64,000 nucleotides of DNA from Gerris lacustris (taxonomy: Eukaryota; Arthropoda; Insecta; Hemiptera; Gerridae): the NCBI GenBank assembly GCA_951217055.1, contig OX578277.1:113340514-113404513 (forward strand), in the 5' to 3' direction. Positions 23,244-33,754 of this stretch are shown here, piece after piece. The translations under genes were made by a program, and so were the position numbers. A model generated the notes under the pieces. The model was not told where the DNA came from. It was given only the letters and a program-made list of their open reading frames with translations, and ran no database searches. Each line of letters opens with the position of its first letter. Position 1 is the stretch's first letter.

Positions 23244-23446
23244 CAGATGGTTGTCGATAAAAACATTTGTTTTTGATAAAACGCTATTTTTCTCTAAATC
23301 GGTTCACGTTAGAGCTTTTTACCTTAAGTACTTTTTGGGGTAAATAATATTGGCAGTACAAAACCGTAGTATAGTTTGTCATAAAAGTTTGTAAAAATAG
23401 TTAGCTCAGTACAGAATTTACTCTCACTAAGTTAACTCGCACACTG

Positions 23447-23575
23447 AAGATGATATATGTGGAAACGCGTTTGTGAGTGATAATAAAAAGATTGTGGTGA
23501 CAAAATTGTTGTGTTACTCTAACCACCTCTAACCACCTCTACCAACCTCTATAATCATAATTATGAAAACTTAAC
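23447..23575 (+). repeat. Penelope-like tail motif repeat
   Basis: CTGAAGATGATATATGTGG, then GAAACGCGTTTG, then GATTGTGGTGACAAA, TTGTTGTGTTACT and CATAATTATGAA also appear in order at 61443-61561. CTGAAGATG...GAAACG is reminiscent of degenerate hammerhead-like motifs in Penelope-like elements; the class is uncertain. Confidence 0.45.
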
Positions 23576-23942
23576 GCTAAATCATTTCTGAACTGTTTAG
23601 CCGATGCGAAATTCGCACCAATGATACCTTTCAATAAAATAATTAAGTCCTCCATATTTTATTTTGATATCTGCCGCCATTTTTTATAAAATCGACTTTT
23701 AATTTTTATATATAAGAAAGTTTTTAAATACCTCACTATAACGGACTTCATTATACCGGACTTAACTTTTAACGGACAAACAAAATTATAATTCGTATAA
23801 TAACAAAAATATTGTTATTATTTATAGGTTTATGTTTGGGGAGAAAATATTCTGAGACACTTTGCGTTCGATTTATTTTATTTCACGTGTTCCTTTTATT
23901 TTTATAAGTTATGTTAATTTTTAATTATTTTGTACGCAATAA

Positions 23943-24413
23943 TTAAATGATTAATTTGATTATTTTGTCTGTTGCAGGTAAACTTAACCTCACTTTATAA
24001 TCACTGGGATCGTAAGTTATCATTAATATTATTTTTATTAATGTCATGATTTCAAGTAAAAATGGAACAGAAATTAATCTTTGACCTTTAAAATAATAGT
24101 ACATTACGCGTCGAGTGCGGAAAGTAGCATTTTGCATGCGAGTGTGGAGTTTGCATCCGAGCGATAGCGAGGGTGGTAAAACCACACGAGCAATGCAAAA
24201 TGCCGTTTTCGCACGAGTTGCGTACCGTACTTTATCTACGATTGTTAGATTTAAATAATAAATACAGAAACAAATAAACTTGCTGTATGTAAGTTCGTAT
24301 CTCTCTCTTGATAAAGATGGCATTAATTCATTAGTTGTATTTTTTGCCGAATTAATTATTTCTGGAGGATTATTATTCTCCACATTTTCGTCAAAGTCAC
24401 TTGATTCACTCAT
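23943..24413 (-). pseudogene. Recombinase-like protein N-terminal fragment
   Basis: The 156-codon frame starts with an acidic stretch (MSESSDFDENVENNNPPEII), then NTTNELMPSLSRERYELTYS and KFICF. The pattern 'ELLP-kSreRYelaYskFmeW' is the N-terminal SAM-like segment of Crypton-type or domesticated tyrosine-recombinase proteins (inference from motif order). After about residue 52 the frame runs into palindromic, CpG-rich repeat sequence (GTACGG, GCATTTTGCAT, CTTTCCGCAC) unlike coding sequence, so only the first about 50 residues look genuine. A second copy of the same N-terminus is at 54145-54333 with a stop at codon 7. It could also be a first exon carried by a transposon. Confidence 0.5.
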
Positions 24414-24676
24414 TGTTTTTCACTAAAAACTTGATATAAACAGTTACTTTAATAAAAGAACACCAAATTAGTTTTGTTAAATGTAAACAAACTCACTAAT
24501 CGTACGTAAAGCTGAAGAATTCCTCTTCTTTACCGCACTAGTGCGGTAAAGAAGAGGAATTCTTCAGAACTATGAGACGCGCATGCGCAATGAATATAAG
24601 TACGTAAATAATCACTTTCTACGCATCTAAACAAAGATATAATGTTTATATTTCGTATCAATCGTAGATAAAAGTA
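24084..24676 (-). repeat. ~0.6-kb repeat carrying the recombinase-like N-terminus
   Basis: Shared with 53898-54463 in opposite orientation. The upstream border is TTTATCTACGATTGATACG. A reverse copy, CAATCGTAGATAAA, follows the protein segment (rc of 24232-24246), giving a core of about 440 bp with 14-bp TIRs in both copies. Homology continues about 150 bp beyond the second TIR through GCATTTTGCATTGCTC and CTTTCCGCACT. Confidence 0.6.
24512..24567. repeat. Perfect 56-bp palindrome
   Basis: Two exact 28-base arms centred on CTAG (CTGAAGAATTCCTCTTCTTT...CCGCAC/GTGCGG...). It lies between the 5' TIR and the start codon of the recombinase-like fragment. It could form a cruciform or RNA hairpin. 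Confidence 0.9.
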
Positions 24677-24984
24677 TTTTAACTTTATACTGAAAAAAAA
24701 CCAGCAACAGGGCAGAGATCAGAATCAGAGAATAGAACAGAATCAGAATAACATTATCGATACGATAACAGTAGTGATGTGTTTTAATAAATATATCATA
24801 TTATAAGAGTTCATTGCAACTTGTTACTCCAGATGTTATTATTAAAAATACTGTTACTTTCTCAAATCTTCCTCCAAAACTATTGGCCATTTATAGAATG
24901 TTATATTGTAAGTGTGGTTGCAACAAATATATTTCAATAATGTAGTTAAAAAATCAAAAAAATAATAAAAATAATATAAATAGT

Positions 24985-25235
24985 TTTTGGGGGGTAGCGC
25001 CCCTAAATTTGGAGCTAAAATTCATTTCTCGATTTCGCCTCGGGGTATGATTTTTCTGAACATGTATGCCAAATTTCGTCAAAATCGGCCCAGCACAGAC
25101 GACAGACGACAGACAGACATTTTTTAAAAACCACTTTTTTAGACTCAGGGGACCTCAAATCGTGTAAATCCATCAAAATCTCAAAATCGAATTTTCGCGC
25201 CACCACAATACTTTCTCTTTATATGAGAAAGTAAA
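24985..25235 (-). repeat. R4 repeat
   Basis: Reverse copy of 28165-28440, from GGTAGCGCCCCTAAATTTGG to the terminal TACTTTCTC...GAGAAAGTA stem-loop at 25210-25234. Confidence 0.75.
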
Positions 25236-25740
25236 AATGAATGATATAAAAAACACGTAGTGAATGAAAATGAGCGTGACGTCATCTCAACTAGATAGAA
25301 AGTTTTCCTTGACCCAGTTTTTCTTAAAGACGGGGAGGAAGGGGGAGGGGAGGAGGGAAAGTGTGTGACTTAGATGGAAATTTAGATGAGGACTGAATCT
25401 AGAAAAGCGTCATGATAACTTTACAACTTGATTCTAACTTTGCTCGTAAACACGTCGACTTGCCCAAGTCCCTGCTCAACCGATTCCCTCACTCTTGTCT
25501 CAATGTACTTACGTGTGTGTCTTATCTTAGCCAAGTCCCTGCTCAACTAATACTCTCACTCGAGTCTTTATATACACACGTGTGATGTGTATGTGTCTTG
25601 TTTGATGACACACTTTATAATATGGTATCAAATATAACAGAAATTGTCAGGAACTTTCTAAGATCCTATTTGCCCAAATAGAGGAATATGCATGAATCAT
25701 GAATTTATACTTTGCTATTGATGTTTAATAATATTAATAA
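25236..25740. other. Unassigned DNA
   Basis: Includes a short duplicated phrase (CCAAGTCCCTGCTCAAC at 25465 and 25530). No gene supported. Confidence 0.35.
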
Positions 25741-26499
25741 TTGAAGCGAGCGTAGCGAGCTTCCTACATTCAACGAAATATGCTCCGTGTCTGTCTGTCT
25801 GTCTGTCAGTAACGTTCACGCGTGTGACGATAACTTGAGTTGACCGATTTAGTTAAAATTTGGTATACATGTTCCTCTTACTAATACTCAGGCTAAGTTC
25901 GTTGGACAGCGTGATCCGTCCAAGAGTTGGCGCGCAACGCTCGCGTAAACGAGAGGCACAAAAATTAAATTGGAATTTCAGGACGGAAAAAGATTCTATC
26001 ATCATCTATTCGATGAGACGAACATTTTTTTCAAATAACATTTTTTACTAAAACCAACAGCGACACCGCTATGACTTAATAAAGATCGCTAAAACTATTA
26101 AAGCGGACCTAAACGTTTATAATAGAGAAAACAACCTTTTTACCGATATCTTACGTTCTAACGTAACGATTTTAATAAAACTTCATATACACCATCTAAT
26201 GCACAATTGAAACAGGTATGCAAAATTTCAACTTGATACAAGCAAAATTCTTTGCGTAGTGACGAGATACATTTATAATAATTGTTTAAAAGCTACCGCG
26301 GGTGGTGAAGATTGTTATAGTCGTATAGTGTATAGGTTTGTTTAGGAAGTAAAGCTTTGTACCGAGTACCCCCACTCTTCCCTACACTACCCTCTTCCAC
26401 TTATCTTCAACTATGACATTCATCATGATTAATAAATTTCAATATTCAGTATTTCATTGCAATACGCTCGCTTCAATGATAGAGCCACGCGATGCCTAG
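25741..26499 (+). mobile_element. R2 element, complete, Helentron/Helitron-like
   Basis: The 5' end TTGAAGCGAGCGTAGCGAGC is mirrored near the 3' end by TACGCTCGCTTCAA (26463-26476). This is followed by about 20 bp and a terminal CTAG, and the host bases flanking are A and T. A terminal motif at the 5' end, with its inverted copy slightly inside the 3' end, is the layout of Helentron-derived non-autonomous elements (HINEs), and CTAG fits a Helitron 3' end. Interior has CTGTCTGTCTGTCTGTC (25790-25806) and TTCAAATAACATTTT. The 63-codon ORF is not conserved. Confidence 0.65.
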
Positions 26500-26559
26500 T
26501 AGTAGTAGTAGTAAGGTCCTAGTTCTAGTACTAGACAGGTAGTACGAACCACTTGTTGG

Positions 26560-26811
26560 AACCTAGCAATTAGGCCATTAGCAATTAGGCCCATTTTACT
26601 TGCCCCTGGTAGAGAGTTGCAGCCACTTCACACATCATACCTCTGTACATTGTACCGCTGAAGCGAGTATGATGTGATCATTAGTGAGCCATGTAAATCA
26701 GAGCATCACGGCGAGGGATTGAACCCACGACCTCGTACCGCCCTTGAGTCAGTGACGGCCGTACAGACGTGGTAAGCAATTTAATCCACACGGCCACACT
26801 GGCCCTTAATA
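26560..26811 (-). mobile_element. tRNA-Ser-derived SINE
   Basis: The minus strand begins GGGCCAGTGTGGCCGTGTGG followed by ATTAAATTGC, close to the 5' half of a serine tRNA (GTGGCCGAGTGGTTAAGGC), which supplies the pol III A-box (26785-26796). A perfect B-box GGTTCAATCCC lies at 26715-26725, preceded by GTCGTG as in tRNA-Ser. A tRNA-unrelated body follows, ending with a tandem AGCAATTAGGCC (26565-26592). The cloverleaf is not maintained, so this is a SINE and not a tRNA gene. Confidence 0.7.
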
Positions 26812-28164
26812 ATAATAGTAGATTATGTTTATAATTTAAGTCCTTAGTGGTTGGATGTTGACAGTCAGTGTATCCCTGCCTTTATAAGCAGGATAATCCA
26901 GAAAACACCTTTTTTTATCAAAATAAAAGAAAGGGGTTGGAATTTGGTAATTTATACGATGTTTTCCTCTTCTAACCACTTAGACCACCTCTGCCCTCAT
27001 AACATAGAAAGCCCGATCTCCAAAGAAAATTTTTTTAAAGGAAAAAGGGAAAACAAATTTCTTCTCCTGCGTATATTTTGATACTTTTATTGTGTATATG
27101 TTGTTGTTTTAATGTACACAACTTTGTGTTTATGTTAATATAATTGATTTTACATTGATTTAGAGAAAAAATGAATTTAGGGCATTTGTTAAATATAGTT
27201 TGCTGCAGTAAACTAACTCCTATATCATAATGGGAGTTGGGGCTTTTTATTTTCATAATTATCACGTTTACAAACCTTAAATAATAGCATTGCATATAAC
27301 AAATCTTTGTGGATTTAGGGTATTTTTAGTATTTATTTGTTACATAGGGTTTTTTTTTTTTTATCGAAAACAACCTTAAACTGGAGTTAGGGCCAATATA
27401 AATTTCAATATAACTCATCACTGTATTGGTTTTAGGGCTTTCTAATAACATAAATATGTGTATTTGTTTAGACCGATTCGGAAACTCTAAAAAAAAAAAG
27501 TTGAGTTAGGCCCTATTAACGTATGACGCCCTGTTGAACACGTTTGAATTACTATTAATAATTATTTAATGATATATGACATTATTGGATTTTACTTCGG
27601 TATCACTATGTAGATTATGACAAGTTTTTCGGACCGATTTTTATGGTTTCGTTGGTAAAACCAAAAAAGAAACCCTTATAGTTTCGTTCATGTGTCACTC
27701 TATACGGTTCCAATAACTTTTGAATCGAAACAATTAAAAAAAATATATATATATGAAAATTTTCAGTATTGATGATTTTTGTTATAAAAGTCTATCTGTT
27801 GTTTGTATTCAGTTCAGATATCACTCTGCCTATTTTGATTAAATTTAGCATAAATGCTCGGAAATCTCTTAATTTGAAGAGTGAAAAATCGGTTCCGACA
27901 ATTATGATTACTAACTCCCAAATGTAGGTTATTTAATTACAAATTCATTTTATGGTAAATCTATTTCCCGAGATATTAATGAAAATAAACTTAACTCAGC
28001 GGGGTTCAAATTTCCGCTGGGGAGGAATAATGTTTTATGATAAATTTCGATCAAATGTTTGATTTATATTTGACTTTAACTTGAAAACCGGAAACAACTA
28101 ACAAATGGAAAATACGAGACGAAGTAATTAAGCATGAAAATGTTTAGTTCCAGTGATATCAGAT
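26812..28164. other. Unassigned AT-rich DNA with R4 traces
   Basis: 27620-28020 carries R4-like phrases (GGACCGATTTTTATGG, GATTAAATTTAGCATAAATG). GGGGTTCAAATTTCC (28011-28025) resembles the B-box repeat at 16107. No gene supported. Confidence 0.4.
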
Positions 28165-28560
28165 ACATTTTTACTTTCTCATGTAAAAAAGAAAGTATTG
28201 TGATGGCGCGAAAATTCCATTTTGAGATTTTGATGGATTAACACGTTCTTAAGTCCCCTGAGCCCAAAAAAGTGGTTTTTTAAAAAATGTCTGTCTGTCG
28301 CTTATCGTATGTGCAGACGCGTGGAGCCTAAACTAGTGGACTGATTTTAACGAAATTTAGCCTACACGTTCAGAAAAATCATACCCCGAGGTGAAATCGA
28401 GAAATGAATTTTAGCTTCAAATTTGGGGGCGTTACCCCAAAAAATCTCTGAAAAAAACGTGAAATTTATTTCTCGAAAACTGTTCCCACGATTTTGATTA
28501 ACAAATTCTAAAATTTAGTTCATTTAAATACGAATCTAACGACGTTGTCTCGGACCGATT
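28165..28560 (+). repeat. R4 repeat, best copy
   Basis: Begins with the stem ACTTTCTC...AAGAAAGT (28171-28194), then ATTGTGATGGCGCGAAAATT, CTGTCTGTCG and ATCATACCCCGAGGTGAAAT. Other copies are at 24985 (reverse), 15836 and 19660 (partial). Confidence 0.75.
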
Positions 28561-29639
28561 TTTTTTTAGTAAGGAAGAGTGAAAGGATTAAAGAATTTGT
28601 AATCTTTCTATGGTCTCCTTTTGTCTTTTTTCCCCGAACTGTAGAATAAAGTAACAATATCAATATATGTAACTATATAAATAAAGATAAAAAAGTATCA
28701 GTAATTTTAGATAATTTAATATATTAATTATAAATTTAATAAAACTCTAAAGGAAAATTTGAGGAGTTTTTAAAAAATAATTCTAGCAAGTTCTTTAAAG
28801 ATTTCTAGCAAGAGAATTCTATAATTTTAGATTGCTCATTAACTACTACATTATTTAGCATTATAACTATACTACCACAATAACTATACTACTACTATTT
28901 TAATAGATAATTCAATGAGTACAGAATTGTATTGTGAAAAAAAGTTACTTTAGTAATTCAATTGTGGCCAGTTTCACCAGTTTTGTGGTTTATCCTTAAT
29001 AAACATAAGACATTGTGGTTCTGGGGGCAAACAGCTGATTAAATTCCCTCTTTTAATGTATTCCTCAATAAAGAAAATTATGATAATAGTGAAATTAAAA
29101 TATCGGAGGAAATTTTATAAATAAATATCGAAAGCAAAGTTTATTACAACATTTTAAATAAAAATGTGTTGAATTAATTGTGTCGTGGTAATAGTAAAAC
29201 GAAGGTAATAGTAACTACGTAAGTACAATGGAAATAGTGAGGCGATGTGGGGTGGAAATAGTGAGATGGATTAGTGACATGGAAATAGTGAGGTGGAAGA
29301 AATTGTGATAGAAAGCGTGTTGTAAACGTGAGAGTTGAATGTACTCTCGACTCTATCTCACTCCATTAGTCCAATTAACTGAATGCTTCAGAGAAACATC
29401 TTTTCTATTTATATCCTGTTTTTGTTTTTCTTCTGAGAAAATATATTTTCCTTTTAATCTGTTAGTAGAGAGGATCATTACTTTATAACACTCTGAGTTC
29501 ACTAACAATAATCTTATCATGTATCAATATCTGAGCGCATGGAAGTGCGCAAGACCAAGTCCCAGTAAGCATGCGCAGTGTGTATCTTTACTTGAACCAA
29601 TTCACCCGGTTTTTCTCACCTTCATATCTCTACTTCCTT
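28561..29639. other. Unassigned AT-rich DNA
   Basis: Contains a short direct-repeat patch GGAAATAGTGAG (three times, 29230-29292). No gene supported. Confidence 0.4.
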
Positions 29640-30735
29640 TTGGAACGAAGTTCCTTATGGCACGTTCTGGAGCCCGGGAGTGAATAAAAAAAACGACCAA
29701 AATCACCGTCACAAAATAATCGTAACAAAATCACCGTCACGAAATCTACCGATGACGATAACTTGAGTAAAATATCACCGAGTTAGTTGAAATTTGGTAC
29801 ACATGTTCATTTTACCAATGCCCAGGCTGAGTTCGTTGGAAAACGTTATCCACCCAAGCGTTCAAGCGCTACGCTCGCGTAAACGTAAGCTTCAAAAAGA
29901 CGGGAAAAAATGTTATTATGGAAACCTGTTACTTGACTTGTTTATTTTTGTGATATGTCAAAATGTCACTTGGTTTTGTAAATATCGAAAATATAATCAC
30001 GGTCTTGTTAAAAGTAAAATTGATCTGTGCTGACGCTTATTTCAATATATTAGGTATATTATTATAATGCTGCGTATTTAATCCAAGAAAAAATTCTAAC
30101 TTTATCTATTTAATGAGACAAACAACTTTTTTAAATATTTTTTTTTAGTAAAACGAACACCGACACTGTTATGAAGTGATAAAGATCGCTAAATTTATTA
30201 AAGTGGACCCAAACGTTTAAAATAAAGAAAACAACGTTTTTACCGATATCTTCTGTTTAAAACGTATAACGATTTTAATAAAACTTCTTACATATTGTCT
30301 AAAGTACAATTGAAACAGGCCAGGCACGTAAAATTTCAACCGGATTCAAGCAGAAGCTTTAGAGTAGGGAAGAGATATATTTTATAATATTTTAAATTAA
30401 TAGGCCGGGTAGGTAGAAACCAGTCCTATTTCAATCCAACATCCTTTAACAAACATACTCTTTAACTATAAACTCATCATGATTAACTTTTTTCTTATAT
30501 TCAATCTATATTTATAGTAAGACACTTGCTTTAATGATACAAATAATGATTTTCTTTTAATTTTGCCTTAACTCTGCTAGGTACAAACAGTTCGTTACTT
30601 TTAATTTTTTCTCTCTTCTAACTCCGCCATGTATAAGTAGTTAGCAATGTATACGTACTTAGCAGTGTGATTTTATAATTTATATTTAATAAAAAATGTA
30701 TGGAACTTCGTTCCTACCGGGTGTCCCGCGATACC
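29640..30735 (+). mobile_element. R2-family element, GGAACGAAGTTCC subfamily
   Basis: The 5' GGAACGAAGTTCC (29641) is mirrored near the 3' end by GGAACTTCGTTCC (30702-30714), followed by a CGGG-TGT-CCCG hairpin (30719-30729). This is the same layout as the element at 25741: terminal motif, inverted subterminal copy, stem-loop. The body shares GATAACTTGAG, CCCAGGCTGAGTTCGTTGG, CGCTCGCGTAAACG and AGTAAAACGAACACCGACAC-type text with other R2 copies. Confidence 0.65.
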
Positions 30736-31061
30736 ACACGTATTTATTTTGCATTAAATGTTTAACACATGTTTGATTGAAAATCACACCCTACAATGGT
30801 GGTCCAGAAAAAAAGGGTGGAGTCCGTTCTCTTATTTTATAACAAAAAGAAAAATTAAGATAAATATTATCCAAAAAACAATATCGTACAATCTTGTAAA
30901 AATAAAGAGAATAAAAAGAAACTGCTATCAAATTAACGTCAATACGATATTAAAGATAATATAAATAAACAACTAACAGCTTGTGTAATATCAAAGTAAA
31001 TCTGTCAATACATTGTTACTTGACCATCTGTTGAAGAAAGCAATGTAATATCTATAATTTA

Positions 31062-31519
31062 ATAATAATAATAATAATAATACGTTTATTTGCTTTTAAA
31101 GCAACAAGGCTTTATACAAAGAGGTTTCGCAATTTACAATATAATCTTATAAATTAGTTAATACATATGGACATGATACTTACTCTCATACATTACTTAT
31201 AAATACACACACACTCTCATCCATGCATTCACTAAAAAAATAACAAACAATAAAACTCTAAACAGTAATAACAAACACTAAAAATAAATAAATAAATATA
31301 CAAAAATAAATTCTTTCAGTAATACAAGGCTCTCAAAATAAAAATGTTCATCGCTTTATTCATTCAACAAGAAGGATCTAGTTTTTAAGAAATTAATGAA
31401 AAAATAAAAAATAGTTTTTGCATCCTCTTTCGAGTTAGTGTTAAGTTGATTAGGCAGGCTCCTGTCGACTCCATCATCGCACAAATATTGCTTCCGTAAG
31501 AAGTTGTACCTCGGACAGT
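31062..31519 (-). mobile_element. 5'-truncated LINE insertion
   Basis: A 16-bp perfect target duplication, TAATATCTATAATTTA, borders it at 31046-31061 and 31520-31535. The minus strand starts inside the C-terminus of a LINE ORF2 and ends in (ATT)n at 31062-31083 after a 3' UTR (CAAATAAACGTATTATT). This is the signature of target-primed reverse transcription with 5' truncation. The intact target duplication suggests a fairly recent insertion. Confidence 0.85.
31356..31518 (-). pseudogene. LINE ORF2 C-terminal stub
   Basis: An open frame of about 54 codons ending in TAA: CPRYNFLRKQYL, then an acidic stretch, then FFINFLKTRSFLLNE. It resembles the end of Jockey/CR1-type ORF2 proteins, where a CP-hy-elR-kYL segment follows the terminal zinc-finger cysteines and the protein ends in a FLk-R helix. 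It has no start codon because the element is 5'-truncated. Confidence 0.65.
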
Positions 31520-31844
31520 TAATATCTATAATTTAGTAACAATGTAATCACCTTTAATATAAGTTTTAAGTTGTTTTAAGCAAGTATTCCTTCATATTAT
31601 ACTTCGACCAAACATACCTACATTATAGGCATTATTGTCTGCGGCATATTTTTGTTAATATGGTGAGAATAATAATATAATCAATACGGTTTTTTCTATC
31701 GTATAAAAATTGTTTTATTTTCTTTTAGAATTTATGTTTAGGGCATGTAATCTTAGTTCTTCAATTTATGTTTAGGGCAAGTAACCTTAGTTCTTCAATA
31801 GGGAGGAAGGCTAAGCCAAAGATTTTCCACCTCAGGCAGTATTA

Positions 31845-32212
31845 ATGCAGGAAGCTGCTAATAAGATGAGAAGGGGTTTCATCCTCTTCCTCGCACAGCC
31901 ACTGGGCACACTGGGTTTTCTGCTAGGCCAAGCAGATGTAACTTTAGACTACATCATTTTTTGAGAGTGAACAGTGATCTGGTAAGATGCTGAGATGGTT
32001 CCCGGATCATAATTTTAGCTTGTGGCGTACCTGAAGCACTGTTCCATATTCTCTTGATATCTAACTTCATGGAATGCTTCATTCCACAACGTGGCACGCC
32101 AACGACTGGTTCTGGTATAATTTGGGTCGAATTGGAACCCGTTTTGGCTAACTAGTCAGTAATCTCATTGCCCTCAAGGCCACAATGTCCTGGAACCCAA
32201 ATAACTTGTACC
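31845..32212 (-). pseudogene. LINE RNase H domain remnant
   Basis: The minus strand reads QVIWVPGHCGLEGNEITD, then a stop, then LAKTGSN. WVPGHxGxxGNExAD-LAK is the hallmark end of the RNase H domain of R1/I/LOA-type non-LTR elements. Downstream in another frame QWLCEEEDETPSHLI recalls the Cys-His zinc motif that follows. Stops and frameshifts show decay. It is a different family from the LINE at 31062. Confidence 0.75.
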
Positions 32213-32225
32213 TAAATAAGTTCTA

Positions 32226-33217
32226 CCCTTGACTGGTATCGTCATATTTACTTGCGTAACTGGTATCGTCGGGTCAAATCGGACCCAAGGCTTTTTAAGA
32301 ATGATAATGCAATCAAATGAATAGTTACTTTTAAATGTTTTATTTGTGACACTGTTTCCAACATGTTCATAAATATTTTCAAGTATTTTACTACGATTTT
32401 ATTAGCTTGCATTCTTGTTTGTTTGTCCGGTACAAATCTGGCAATAGATTTCTAACTAACTTCCCGAATAGCTAGACATTTGAAACTTTTAGCATAGTTC
32501 AGAACACGATGACAATGCATTATTTTAATACTTTTAGCCATCTTTCAGCAGAATTTAACTAGTTTTCAGCAAATTTTGCTGTGCGGAAAGTTAGTTCGGA
32601 AAAAATCCGCAAGTTATTTTATTTGTTTTGCCATATCCAATATTTAAGCAATCTTCATTTTGACGGGTATCAAATTTGTGATAGATAAACATTGAATGAC
32701 AGCAAAACAGGAAATACCGATTATATTATTTATCGATTATATTATTATCAACATTACATACGATTCAACAGAAAATTTAAAAACGTAGTATATAAAAAGT
32801 TCTTTTTATCTTGAAATTATTTAAGAAATCATATTGTTGTAGCCCTAATTTAAAATAAGTTCTTCATTGATATTGAAATATTGAAAAAATGTAATTTCCA
32901 AAATTTAAAGTCAAATATTGAAATTTTTGAAAAATAAACTTTATTTTAACTTACATGCATAAACACACTAATTAAAAAAATGCAAAAAACATCAATTGAT
33001 CGGTCACAGTTGACCCGATTATCACCCGATCAATGTTGACCCGGACGTCGCTAAACCGACACTTCTAATACTCGAATTGAACTAACAATTGAGGTGTCGA
33101 TTCAGGTGGTCATTGTGTGAGAAGTCACAGAGCCACCATCTAAGTGCTATAACCACCAATTAGTGGTAAGATAGAGATACGCTGGCTCCATTTTGACCCG
33201 ACCATACCAGTTAAGGG
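32226..33217. mobile_element. piggyBac-like MITE (CCCTTAACTGG ends)
   Basis: The ends CCCTTGACTGGTATCGTC (left) and, read inward from the right, CCCTTAACTGGTATGGTC are inverted repeats. The left one also has a duplicated TAACTGGTATCGTCGGGTCA at 32257-32277, matched on the right by TTTGACCCGACCATACCAG. CCCTTAACTGC-type ends are also present on the unit at 36187-44950. A TTAA target duplication is not preserved (TCTA left, TTGT right). An R7 copy (32385-32606) sits inside. Confidence 0.5.
32385..32606 (+). repeat. R7 repeat
   Basis: About 215 bp nearly identical to 9377-9597, including GTCCGGTACAAATCTGGCAA and the AACTAACTTCCCGAA/CGGAAAGTTAGTT inverted ends. Confidence 0.75.
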
Positions 33218-33303
33218 TTGTTGACCAAGAGTGTTGAGATACCCAATATGCTTCCTCTTTCCATGGGCTTTTAAAATTTATAATATTGATTAAGCATAAG
33301 TAC

Positions 33304-33308
33304 CTTGG
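33304..33308. repeat. Target-site duplication CTTGG (left)
   Basis: Five bases identical to 36161-36165 on the other side of the BEL element. Confidence 0.85.
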
Positions 33309-33481
33309 TATTGCTTAACAGCTATTCAGCCTTATAGTAAGTCTAGAGAAGAATCTACTATCAAAAATCTAGGGAGCAGTTTCATACGTCTTTATTAACT
33401 AGACTGACAATTTAATACAAAACAATAACAAACGAATCGGTGACATAAATATACCCAGGTTTAATCCGTGTATTTCCAACA
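33309..33481 (-). repeat. BEL 3' LTR
   Basis: Read on the element strand it begins TGTTGGAAATACACGG and ends GCTGTTAAGCAATA. Against the 5' LTR it shows two substitutions near the end, one 1-base gap and one substitution (CTACTATC against CTAGTATC). Confidence 0.9.
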
Positions 33482-33492
33482 TTCTCCCACCT
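33482..33492 (-). other. Polypurine tract
   Basis: AGGTGGGAGAA on the element strand, directly before the 3' LTR, as expected for plus-strand DNA priming. Confidence 0.75.
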
Positions 33493-33754
33493 GAGGCATC
33501 TATCTGAACCTTCAGATAGATGTCTAAAACCCGATAACATAAAAGGAGAGAGGCATAAGTATGACGTTATTACTATAATAGAATTATTATAATATTATCC
33601 CATAAACAAAACTTGAAAACCAATACTAATTATAAAACGTAAAACATTGGTCAAACCATAACAATAATCCCAAAATTTAAACATCCAATGTTCCAAATTA
33701 CGTTAAATTCCCAGCCTCTCTACTTTTTTTTTTTTTTACTAATTCGCCTTTTTG

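Noticed and set aside
26700..26811. A true tRNA gene
   Set aside because: A- and B-boxes fit tRNA-Ser but acceptor and anticodon stems do not form and spacing is too long; called a SINE.
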